From Leishmania infantum JPCM5 (taxonomy: Eukaryota; Euglenozoa; Kinetoplastea; Trypanosomatida; Trypanosomatidae), in NCBI RefSeq assembly GCF_000002875.2, contig NC_009390.2, positions 352,417-416,416 on the forward strand: a stretch of DNA of 64,000 nt, in the 5' to 3' direction. The translations under genes and the position numbers were made by a program. Numbering within the stretch: position 1 is the first letter of the stretch; each line of letters begins with the position of its first letter. This document shows, in pieces, positions 30,458-38,807 of this stretch. The notes beneath the pieces were generated by a model. That model worked only from the letters and a program-made list of their open reading frames with translations. It was not told the DNA's origin and searched no databases.

Positions 30458-30912
30458 TTTTTTCACGTGTCTGCCATGCCATAGGACATCTGTTCAACTC
30501 TATCTGGCTTGTTACAGGCCCATTGCGTGGTGCAAGGAAGCGGTAGACACGCGGTATAGCAATGCCGACTGAGTCATCTGAGCACGGCCTCTGCCCTAAG
30601 CTATACCCAGTCTCCGCTTCGCAGGTTGCCTCACAGTCGCTCCCAATCATGCCGACCGCCATGTGGTGCATCCCCCTCAGGGTAGGTGAGGCCCCCACCA
30701 GCAGGCAGTGTGAGGGCCGAGTGGGGGGCACGCCAGAGTCACGCCGGAGCTCCGCCCACCACACGGATGGCACAAGTGTACTCACTGTCGCAGGTGGCTC
30801 CGACGCAGCGCCGTCCTGGACCTGACACTGCCGACATCGGCGGCGACACATCGCCCTGACCCCCCCACGGGGGTGGGTACTCGACCCTCACACCGCGCTG
30901 GGGTGTCCCCCG
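30458..30912 (-). mobile_element. SIDER2-type retroposon, minus orientation
   Basis: Read on the minus strand it starts with 'GGGGACACCCCAGCGCGGTG' and ends in a short A-run (the T-run near 30457-30463). It is close to identical to the plus-oriented copy at 32826-33280 over most of its length. A 49-codon stretch reads the same in both, and the main difference is a block around 30710-30770. The two copies form an inverted repeat around the gene at 31398-32729. It sits in the divergent switch rather than the more usual 3' UTR. Confidence 0.88.
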
Positions 30913-31325
30913 CCATCAGGGATGTATGTGTTTTTTTTTCGCTGATTTTCCAGAAAAGTGAAATGAGGGAGAGGGGGAGACGATGCATGCAAAGCTGCCT
31001 GGAACTGAACCTGAAGATGTCACGCTCTTGAGAGGCATCACAGGGAGTAAGCATGCGAGCGTATTTGCAGCTCATGATCTGGAAGAGGGCCTTTTATAGG
31101 TGTGTGTTTATCTTCAGGTAAGGGAGCTGATAGAAAAAAAAAAGATAGCGGCACTGCATACCGTGTCGCCAAGCTGGGCACAGTTTAGTGTATTCTGCGA
31201 GCCAAACGGATGTGCACTTCTCTCTGTCTGACTCCACTGATTATTTGCCACAGTCGATCTCATCGTTTTCCTTTTGTTGCTTAAACCGCTGTCCCTCTTT
31301 TGTTTTCTGTTGCTTCCCGTTTTGC

Positions 31326-31327
31326 AG
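31326..31327 (+). promoter_or_regulatory. Probable spliced-leader acceptor AG for the coiled-coil gene
   Basis: A T/C-rich tract (about 31265-31324, ending 'CCCGTTTTGC') leads to this AG, 71 nt before the ATG at 31398. Confidence 0.6.
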
Positions 31328-31397
31328 TGATTAGCAGCATCTTGCCATTCACGGTCGGTACTACACGTGCATTTTTTTCCTGGCCAGAGGTGCAGCC

Positions 31398-32729
31398 ATG
31401 TTTCATACGTCACGCCTCGCCGTTCCACGGCTCGCCACAAAGACGAGTGCGCTACTTACACGGTCAGGCAAGGCGGAGAAGTCTGTCGCACCACCAAATC
31501 CTGAGGCTAGAACTGAAAACAGCACCGTTAGTGGCGTAACAGAGAGGACCACCGCTCCTCTGCAGCCTCCCATTATCGACAGCACAAAGGAAGGCAGAAC
31601 ACATATTCTTCCACAAAAAGTCTTGAAGGAACTGCTCAACTCTGTGTCGGCCGGGCAGCAGAACTTTCTCTTTGGCTCTGACAAGGACGCTGGCGACCCC
31701 ACCGTTGGGGTGCTTCGTGCTACTGGAAGCTTCTTTGAATCGATCAATACGGCTTACGAAGGCCGTATGCTTCAAGAGCAGCAGGTCGAGGTAGAAAACT
31801 TTGTTGCAAAGCGTCGCATACATTACATGCAGCGTCTCAACGAAGAAACAGAAGAGTTTCGGCGTGAGCAAAAGGAAATTCACGATGAGATACAACGGTT
31901 GGAGGCGGAAAAGTACAAGAACGACCTCAACAACGATGTTATTCAGTTTACAAAGGCCAGAGAAACAGAGTATGAAGCTCGCCTGCATGCGGATGTGGAG
32001 AAGTATCACAACGCACTTCTTGCGTACCGAGCGCGTGCGAAGAAGAGTGACCAACTCGGTGCCAACGGTGAGACCCCGCTGAAACAGCTGAATATGAACG
32101 TGATTGAGATCATGCAAGAAATGGAGATGGACGACACCCTGCGCGACTTTGGCGATGCTGCTGGCATCGGGAACGACCTTTCCGATCAGGATATTCGTAG
32201 CTACGTAGTGCAGCGAACCTGTTTCTACGAAAAGGTTGTGCAAGATGAGGTCCACGAGTTCACAAAAAGGCGCAAGAGCTTTTATGAGGATCTTCTGGAA
32301 GCCCGAGCAGTTCGTCACGCGGCCAAGGTTCGAGCGGACACGGAAAAGTTTCACAGCCAGCGGCAGAGCTACTACGACGAACGACTGACTGCTGACGGCT
32401 CGTGGATGGCCAAGTGCTTTCAGGAGCACTACAATCGCTGTTTTCTGCAGTCGTACGCGCGCCGAGCCTGGATCGAGCACCGCCGCTACCAAGCCACGTT
32501 GGAGGGCATCAAGCTTGTCACGGAAAACGGCGAGAAGGTGCCGGCGATATCGAACCCATCGGATATCAGTATCTCCACTTTAAACGCTGAAATACCGCTT
32601 TCCACAATCCTCGACATGTACGAAAGCGAAAATATGGCAGAGGTTACACGAGATGTTTTCCTCAAAGCTGCGCGCCGCGTTGCGGCCGACTATGCGCCCT
32701 ACAGCGTCGACGAACGCCCTTCGGCGTGA
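31398..32729 (+). CDS. Coiled-coil protein, possibly mitochondrial, function unknown
   Basis: The 443-residue protein starts at the ATG at 31398, after a clear splice acceptor. The N-terminus ('MFHTSRLAVPRLATKTSALL') is basic, lacks acidic residues and could be a mitochondrial presequence. Residues about 130-215 and 285-360 are rich in Glu, Lys and Arg with heptad-like spacing, predicting long coiled coils. Paired 'VENFVAKRRIHYMQRL', 'IQFTKARETEYEARL', 'VHEFTKRRKSFYEDLL' and 'TEKFHSQRQSYYDERL' segments look like a degenerate internal repeat of about 16 residues or more. There is no transmembrane helix. It is the first gene of the rightward cluster and is bracketed by inverted SIDER2 copies. 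I recognise no named family. Confidence 0.88.
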   Translation: MFHTSRLAVPRLATKTSALLTRSGKAEKSVAPPNPEARTENSTVSGVTERTTAPLQPPIIDSTKEGRTHILPQKVLKELLNSVSAGQQNFLFGSDKDAGDPTVGVLRATGSFFESINTAYEGRMLQEQQVEVENFVAKRRIHYMQRLNEETEEFRREQKEIHDEIQRLEAEKYKNDLNNDVIQFTKARETEYEARLHADVEKYHNALLAYRARAKKSDQLGANGETPLKQLNMNVIEIMQEMEMDDTLRDFGDAAGIGNDLSDQDIRSYVVQRTCFYEKVVQDEVHEFTKRRKSFYEDLLEARAVRHAAKVRADTEKFHSQRQSYYDERLTADGSWMAKCFQEHYNRCFLQSYARRAWIEHRRYQATLEGIKLVTENGEKVPAISNPSDISISTLNAEIPLSTILDMYESENMAEVTRDVFLKAARRVAADYAPYSVDERPSA

Positions 32730-32825
32730 ACACTACGTTCTTATAGACCGCGAACAGTACACTTGAGCGATTTAAACCTTTTTCATATTATTTTTTTTTC
32801 CCCTTGTTTCATGAACCATAATATC

Positions 32826-33280
32826 GGAGGACACCCCAGCGCGGTGTGAGGGTCGAGTACCCACCCCCGTGGGGGGGTCAGGGCGATGTGTCGCCGCCGA
32901 TGTCGGCAGTGTCAGGTCCAGGACGGTGCTGCGTCGGAGCCACCTGCGACAGTGAGTACACTTGTGCCATCCACATGATGAGCAGAGTGTCGACGTGACT
33001 TGGACGCATTCCACCTGGGTCTGACTGCCTGCTGGTGGGGGCCTCACCTACCCTGAGGGGGATGCACCACATGGCGGTCGGCATGATTGGGAGCGACTGT
33101 GAGGCAACCTGCGAAGCGGAGACTGGGTATAGCTTAGGGCAGAGGCCGTGCTCAGATGACTCAGTCGGCATTGCTATACCGCGTGTCTACCGCTTCCTTG
33201 CACCACGCAATGGGCCTGTAACAAGCCAGATAGAGTTGAACAGATGTCCTATGGCATGATAGAAACGTGGCAAAAAAAAA
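32826..33280 (+). mobile_element. SIDER2-type retroposon, plus orientation, with A-tail
   Basis: It starts 'GGAGGACACCCCAGCGCGG' and ends in nine As (33272-33280), the expected tail of a short non-LTR retroposon. It matches the inverted copy at 30458-30912 almost perfectly over long stretches and the decayed copy at 1670-2115 more loosely. It lies about 100 nt after the stop codon of the coiled-coil gene in sense orientation, so it is probably in that gene's 3' UTR, where SIDER2 has been linked to mRNA decay. Confidence 0.9.
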
Positions 33281-33655
33281 GAAAACTTTTATCGTGACGT
33301 CGAGCGCCTCTTTTGATTAGCTAACAAGCTGTTTTACACGATTAAAAAATAAAACAATGCGCTGTTTCAGGCTTAAAGGCTGCCTATGTTAACGTCGCGC
33401 TTGTTGGATTCCTTGTGGCGCGCTTGCGACGCGAGCCTCGGTGGAAGTAAAAAGCACATTGATTTTTTCTATGTAGGCTTGCTCAATCAATCTTTTCTCT
33501 TCTCCCTGCTTTCTACTGGTGCAGCTGTTTGTTGACTGCATTCTGGGCTCATCAGAGAGTCACAGACACACTGCATGCGGTGCTGTGTTTTTTCTTTTTG
33601 TTTACGCTTGCTTTCACGCGTGCTCAGAGCTGATTTTTGTCGCTTTCTTTTCCGT

Positions 33656-33657
33656 AG
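33656..33657 (+). promoter_or_regulatory. Probable spliced-leader acceptor AG for AFG1-like gene
   Basis: The tract 'TTTTTGTCGCTTTCTTTTCC' runs straight into GTAG, 13 nt before the ATG at 33670, predicting a very short 5' UTR. Confidence 0.65.
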
Positions 33658-33669
33658 ACGATTCTTAAT

Positions 33670-35106
33670 ATGTTGCGGCGAGCGTCTGTTCTCCTCTCCC
33701 TCCGACCTTCCGAGGCCTACCGGCAGCTTGTCTTGCGGGGCGACATCTCAAACGATGAAAATCAAATTAGTGCTCTGCCTGTGTTTGACCGTCTTTACGA
33801 TGATTTGGTGAAGTACACAAAGGAGAGTAAGCGCATCGGCGTTCCGAAGCGGCAAGTGGAGCTTCGCCCTCCCAATCGTCTAGGAATTATCCCGTCTCTT
33901 TTTCTTCGTCGTGAGCAGGAGAAAAAGGTGGAGCAGGCCCTTAGCGATGACAACAAGGCGGTATACCATCCCCTGTCGCACGTGAAGGGGCTGTACGTCT
34001 GGGGTGGGGTGGGATGCGGCAAAACCATGCTCATGGACCTGCTGTACGATAATGCGCCCCCCGAGATCCGCAAGCGGCGCCTTCACTTTCACCAGTTCAT
34101 GCTGGATATGCAGAAGACGTCGAACTCGATCCGCTACAAGTCGAAGGAGGAGATGCAAGATCCTGCAAACCGGACAAACATGGTGCGCTACAACATCAGT
34201 GACAATCGCCGCCGAACCCCGGATGCCGAGATCAATCTGTTCGACGAGGTGGCGCAGCGGATGATCAGCGATGTTGAGCTTCTTTGCTTCGACGAGGTGG
34301 CCGTCTCTGATGTGGCACACGCCATGATTCTCAAGCGTCTCTTCCATTCATTCTACAAGATCGGCCTTGTGGTCATCTTCACTTCAAACCGCCCCCTTGA
34401 AGACTTGTACAAGGATGGCCTGAACCGTGGCGGGTTCATTCCTTTCATTGATCTGGTGAAGAAGCAGTGTGTTATTCATCACATGAAGAGCAACGTCGAC
34501 CATCGGTTGCTCGGCCACCAGGCGGACACCTACCTCACCCCGATGAACAGTGAGAACAACTCCAAGTTCGAAAAGCTGTTCCTCGAGATGTGCAAGGCGA
34601 TGCCTGCGACGGAGCGGAAGCTTGAGGTGTTTGGGCGCGACGTCATTGTGCCGCGGGCATGTGGAGGTGTGTGCTACTTCCACTTCTATGAGCTCTGCGG
34701 CGGTGAAAAGTCTGCGGCAGACTACGAGGTGATTGCCAAGACGTTTCACACGATCTTCATTAATGGTGTGCCCCAGTTTCCGTACGAGAACAGCGATGTG
34801 AAGAGCCGGTTTCTGTTGCTCATCGATACGCTGTACGGGCATAGGTGCAAGGTAATGATTCACGCTGCGGTTGAGCCGCCGCAGCTGCAAGCTCCGAAAG
34901 AAGAGGCCGCAGGCAGAATAGAAGGCGATGCTCAACGGTTCGATCAGCTTTCCGAGTTCGAGCGCGAAAGTGGTAATAAGCTAGTGGATGCGGATGATAG
35001 CGCGTTCCAAATGGACCGGTGTGTGTCGCGTCTGTACGAGATGCGCACAAAGGAGTACCTTGAGATCCCTCATGAGCCACAGGAAGTGGATTTATCTACG
35101 CGATGA
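33670..35106 (+). CDS. AFG1: AFG1-like ATPase (LACE1 family), mitochondrial
   Basis: AFG1/LACE1 proteins are mitochondrial P-loop ATPases implicated in turnover of respiratory-chain subunits. The 478-residue protein has a basic N-terminus and 'KGLYVWGGVGCGKTML' with Walker A GGVGCGKT at 112-119. Next come 'RLHFHQFMLDMQ' (the family's conserved 'hFh.FM' segment) and Walker B 'LLCFDEVAVSDVAHAMIL' (FDEV at 207-210). 'VVIFTSNRPLEDLYKDGLNR' follows (sensor-1 Asn and the family 'SNR.P..LY..GLqR' box). The C-terminal 'DARFLLLIDTLY'-like sequence is also typical ('KSRFLLLIDTLYGHR'). Length matches the family (about 400-510). The ATG at 33670 follows a strong splice acceptor. All core catalytic motifs are intact. 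Confidence 0.95.
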   Translation: MLRRASVLLSLRPSEAYRQLVLRGDISNDENQISALPVFDRLYDDLVKYTKESKRIGVPKRQVELRPPNRLGIIPSLFLRREQEKKVEQALSDDNKAVYHPLSHVKGLYVWGGVGCGKTMLMDLLYDNAPPEIRKRRLHFHQFMLDMQKTSNSIRYKSKEEMQDPANRTNMVRYNISDNRRRTPDAEINLFDEVAQRMISDVELLCFDEVAVSDVAHAMILKRLFHSFYKIGLVVIFTSNRPLEDLYKDGLNRGGFIPFIDLVKKQCVIHHMKSNVDHRLLGHQADTYLTPMNSENNSKFEKLFLEMCKAMPATERKLEVFGRDVIVPRACGGVCYFHFYELCGGEKSAADYEVIAKTFHTIFINGVPQFPYENSDVKSRFLLLIDTLYGHRCKVMIHAAVEPPQLQAPKEEAAGRIEGDAQRFDQLSEFERESGNKLVDADDSAFQMDRCVSRLYEMRTKEYLEIPHEPQEVDLSTR

Positions 35107-35901
35107 GATGCAGCTCCGTTGGTTCTGGCCCCGCCCTTATTTTCGTTTTGTGTACTTGAAGAACGAACTCTTCCAGCGAAACGGCGCATACGCTTGCTGT
35201 GGGGACATTCATCGACGCGTGTTCTATATACACACATCCACACCCAATAGGGCATGCGTGACCGTTGGACATGGAGCATCAGCAAAACAACAACAACCAG
35301 GCCCAAGACAAGAAAAAAAGAGAAAGGAGGCGTGGTGCCAACCGACAAGTCCATGAAGGGGCAGCGGACGGGCAAAATCAAAAGGGAACGAGAAACAAAA
35401 ACAAAACAAACGAGAGGGCAAACAGTACCACCACCCCTACTCCTACCAGTACTACAAAAGAAGGAAAAAGGTGGGCCGGGCGTGCGCACGCGCTTTGTGC
35501 CGTGTCTTCCCACCCCCTCCCCCTTCCCCCTCCCTGTCGGGTCCAGCAAAAGCGGCTTCACCCCCCTTGTAGCCTCTTCTCTGGGCCGTATCCAGGCGGG
35601 GGCGGAACTTCGAATGCGCGTAGCGGCCACGTACGGATGCAATGCTCTGTCGAGCAGGAAAAAAAACCCGATTTGCTTGTTTGGTTTGCTCGTTGGTCTA
35701 TGCTCGTCCTACCCTACTGAGCCTACTGCTTCACTGCGCCGCTTCATCTTGAACGCTTTCCCTTTCTTCGTTTACTTGCCCGTATCTCTCGCTGGAGAAG
35801 TCTCAACGTCGCGTCACTTCCTCGTAATCTTCGGCACTGCGCAGCGAGCGCACTTCTTTCACAGCCGCAGCGTTTCCTCTTTGGTGCAGCGGAGGAGCGA
35901 A
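35107..35901. other. Intergenic region between AFG1-like and lectin genes
   Basis: UTR-like. The lectin frame happens to be open back to 35254 through low-complexity A- and C-rich sequence, but the likely start is 35902. A pyrimidine tract and AG (35888-35889) lie just upstream of it. Confidence 0.6.
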
Positions 35902-37455
35902 ATGGCAACAGCAAATAGAGTCACCACCATCCCTATGGCGACTACCAGGCTAGCAGTATCACTGCTGACGCTTTTCCTGTGCGGTTGCGCGTGCGTTAGC
36001 AACGCCGCTGCGGCCCGTGTGAACGATGACCTGCCGCCTGGCGTGATGCGCGGGCCGCTGCTACACGAGCACAGCTTTCAAGAGCCGCTCGTAAGCGACT
36101 GGTGGGAGGAAGGTGTCCCGCACTACATGATTGGCGGGTCGGCGGTAGCCAACGAGCGCTTTCTTCGCCTCACCACGAACGATCTGGATGACCACGGGTT
36201 CGCTTTCAACACCGCACCACTTGATCACGACAATTGGGAGGCTCGCGTGCGCTTCTCCATCCGGCCGCCACCGCTGGCGGCTGACATGAACGGTAGCTCC
36301 CACTACCAGGGAGGCGACGGCATGGCCCTATGGTACCTGGACCAACCGATCGGCGACGATCATCAGCACGTCGTCAAGTACTCCAAGTCGATCTCTCCGG
36401 AGCTGCGGGACGAGATGCTGGACGCGGAGAATCCGTGGCGTGTGGCCGACTTCCTGCTCAACGGCGACGACGACGACGACGAAGACGAAGGGGTGGATGA
36501 GGATGATCTGACGGAGCAGGAGAAGCAGGAGCGGCAGCAAGCGAAGGATCGCCGCGCTACGAAGAAGAGGAAGCGTGAGGCGCTGTTCAAGCGACTGTTC
36601 AAGCGTGGCACCTCTGTCGACGAGTCGGATAGGGAGCCACGTATCATGGGCGTGAAGTTTTCGGACTTCAACAAAGGCTTTGGCCTCATTCTCGATTCCG
36701 TGGGAGATGAAAAGGAACACCTACGTGAGCACCAGCAGCAAGGCGACGCCGTGCAACACCACCACCACACCTCCAGCATCTACCTACTGCTGAACTTGCC
36801 GAACCACACATCCAGCTCAGGGGCGACGGTGGTGAACAACTTTGACCCCACGCGCGAAAACTTCCGCAGTTCCCCGCATGTGCTGCGGTGCACGTACGAC
36901 TTTCGCCAGAAGGGCACGAAGCCGTATGACCCCAAGGCACGTATGATGGACAAGGTCACCAAGGCCGCCACCGCCGCCGAGGAGCCTCTGGAGCTGATCG
37001 TGCGCTACTACAAACAGAAGCTGACCGTCATCATCCGCCGCGAGGACGTTGCAAAACGCGAGGTGTCATGGGTGGTGGATGAGATGGGCAAGGCGACGGA
37101 CGAGGTGGAGGTAGTGCGCACGTACACGGAGACCATGTGCGGTGAGGTGTACCCGATTCATTTGCCGTTGCGCTACCACTTCGGCTTATCCGCCAGCACC
37201 GGCCACCGGCCTGCCAAGAATCGCAAGCGCCGCCCGCTGCGGAGCGTCTTCCACGAGGCGGACAAGAAAACCTTTACTCATGTGGATGTCCATGATGTGC
37301 TGAAGTTCGACCTGCGTGAGCTGGGGCTCGACGCAAAGGCGATGGGGTATTCCAAGACGATCCCGCTAGAGCATTTCGACTTTGAGGCGGACAGGCGCGA
37401 GCGGCTACACTTCTCTCGCCAGCTCCCGGTGAACCCGGACTCAGACACTGCATAA
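35902..37455 (+). CDS. L-type (legume-like) lectin, ERGIC-53/VIP36 family, secretory pathway
   Basis: Such lectins bind high-mannose glycans and escort glycoproteins between ER and Golgi. The 517-residue protein has a hydrophobic signal sequence (about residues 15-38, ending 'SNAAAA'). Family landmarks follow: 'EHSFQEPL..W' near 56, 'NERFLRLTTND', 'GFAFNTAP...WEARVRFSI', 'GDGMALWY' near 138, and 'YHFGLSASTG' with 'VDVHDVLKFDLREL' late in the domain. The carbohydrate domain is interrupted at about 189-240 by an acidic run (DDDDDEDEG...) and a basic run (KKRKREALFKRLFKRG), not part of the usual fold. No C-terminal membrane anchor is visible, unlike ERGIC-53, so it may be soluble. The ATG at 35902 fits the signal peptide; 35935 is an alternative. 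Confidence 0.88.
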   Translation: MATANRVTTIPMATTRLAVSLLTLFLCGCACVSNAAAARVNDDLPPGVMRGPLLHEHSFQEPLVSDWWEEGVPHYMIGGSAVANERFLRLTTNDLDDHGFAFNTAPLDHDNWEARVRFSIRPPPLAADMNGSSHYQGGDGMALWYLDQPIGDDHQHVVKYSKSISPELRDEMLDAENPWRVADFLLNGDDDDDEDEGVDEDDLTEQEKQERQQAKDRRATKKRKREALFKRLFKRGTSVDESDREPRIMGVKFSDFNKGFGLILDSVGDEKEHLREHQQQGDAVQHHHHTSSIYLLLNLPNHTSSSGATVVNNFDPTRENFRSSPHVLRCTYDFRQKGTKPYDPKARMMDKVTKAATAAEEPLELIVRYYKQKLTVIIRREDVAKREVSWVVDEMGKATDEVEVVRTYTETMCGEVYPIHLPLRYHFGLSASTGHRPAKNRKRRPLRSVFHEADKKTFTHVDVHDVLKFDLRELGLDAKAMGYSKTIPLEHFDFEADRRERLHFSRQLPVNPDSDTA

Positions 37456-38807
37456 GCGGTTGTGTGCAACCGATTTGCGTGACTGTATTCGTGATCGTTT
37501 CTCTCATGTAGGCATGTGTATTTCCTGAGGATGAGGTGGGGTGGTCGTGGGAGACGGAGGCAAATAGCGGAGGAGCAAGAGAGAGCGAGACGTGCACGTG
37601 TACGTGCGTTCAGGCGACCTCGCCACAGGCGGGCACCTCTCTCTTTTTTTATTTTCGCTATTGCATGTGTTTGTTTCCTCCGTGTCTTTGTTTTTGCAGC
37701 GGCCCAGCAACGGCTGAGGCTGCGCGGCACAGCCGCGAGAAAGGGAACGTGCCCACAGGGGGAGGCTTACGCACGCTCAGTATGCACATACCGTTTTGAG
37801 CTCTCCTCCCTTGGTAAAGGATCGACAGACAGTGTCCACGCGGTTGCTCTTCTCTGATGCCCCTCGCTTCCTCTGTGTTCCCTCCCCCTCGGCGTGAAGG
37901 TGTCCTGCCTCATTTCTCATTCCTCCTGCATCCTCCCCTCTCAGTTCATGCCGCCGCACCGCACTGCACTGTACGGCAGCTCCTCCTCCGCCTCTGCGTC
38001 ACATCAGTTTTCTGTATTCTTTATTCTTTTATGTTCTATAGACCCCTCCCGATTTCGTTTTGCCTGGCGCAGACACACGCGCTCACAGGAGTATTCGATT
38101 ACGCCAAGTGATATGTGCCTGGGTTAACATGGTTGTGTATGTGTGCGTGTGTGTGTTGGTGGGGCGTATATATGCATGCTTGCATGTGCGCTCCTCTTGC
38201 ATGTCCTCTGTCTCCACCTCTCGCTTCCTTCGTCGCGTTCTCCGTTGCCGATGAGCGCCAAGGAAACTGGGCAGAACAGCAAAGAACAGGGAAGAGCTAT
38301 CGCGCGTGGTTTTCCCACGGCCAGTGGTAGCGGGCGGCTGGAGGGAAGCGGGATGAATGCGATCATCTCCCCGTATTTCCTCCTCTGTCATGCCCCCTCT
38401 TCCGTCAACGTGTGTGTGTGGGTGGCTCTTGTCCTTAAGCTCACCCTCCTCGCCCCTTCGTCTCTTTATCGCTCTCTGTGTGGCCACCTCAGCCCCCCAC
38501 TCCTCCCTCCTTCCCCTGCATGCGCTCTCTCGCGCGGGTTGTCTGACGCGCCAGCGTGGATGATATGGTTTGCCTGCACTCTCTCTCTCTCCTCCCCCGC
38601 CCATTTCTCTGCGCCTTTCGTCTCTCCACTGCGCCATCATCAGAGAGCTCTCTCTCTTGTTTCTCGACTCCCCTGTCTCTTCTCCCACGGCCCCGTTCGA
38701 GGCCCACCAGCCAGTACGACGACGTGCACACTCTTTACGGGCGGCGCACCTCAAGTACACACATAGGGAGACACACACACACAAACACACGCACGCGGCG
38801 AAAGAAA
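37456..38807. other. Intergenic region between lectin and MORN genes
   Basis: UTR-like, increasingly pyrimidine-rich to the right. The tract at about 38650-38698 leads to candidate acceptor AGs at 38700-38701 and 38709-38710 for the MORN gene. No gene seen. Confidence 0.6.

Larger units (their letters stand above)
29947..31397. other. Divergent strand-switch region (probable Pol II initiation zone)
   Basis: Leftward genes begin at 29946 and rightward genes at 31398, so this 1.45 kb is where bidirectional polycistronic transcription would start. It holds a minus-oriented SIDER2 (30458-30912), a T-run near 30931-30939 and, at its right end, a pyrimidine tract with AG for the next gene. No classical promoter motif is seen, which is normal for trypanosomatid divergent switches. 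Confidence 0.75.
32730..33669. other. Intergenic region between the coiled-coil gene and AFG1-like gene
   Basis: Contains the plus-oriented SIDER2 and a T-rich tract before the AFG1-like splice acceptor. A/T-richer than spacers elsewhere in the window. Confidence 0.7.

Noticed and set aside
35254..35901. Upstream extension of the lectin frame
   Set aside because: Low-complexity, Lys/Thr/Pro-rich, and it would bury the signal peptide that begins just after 35902.
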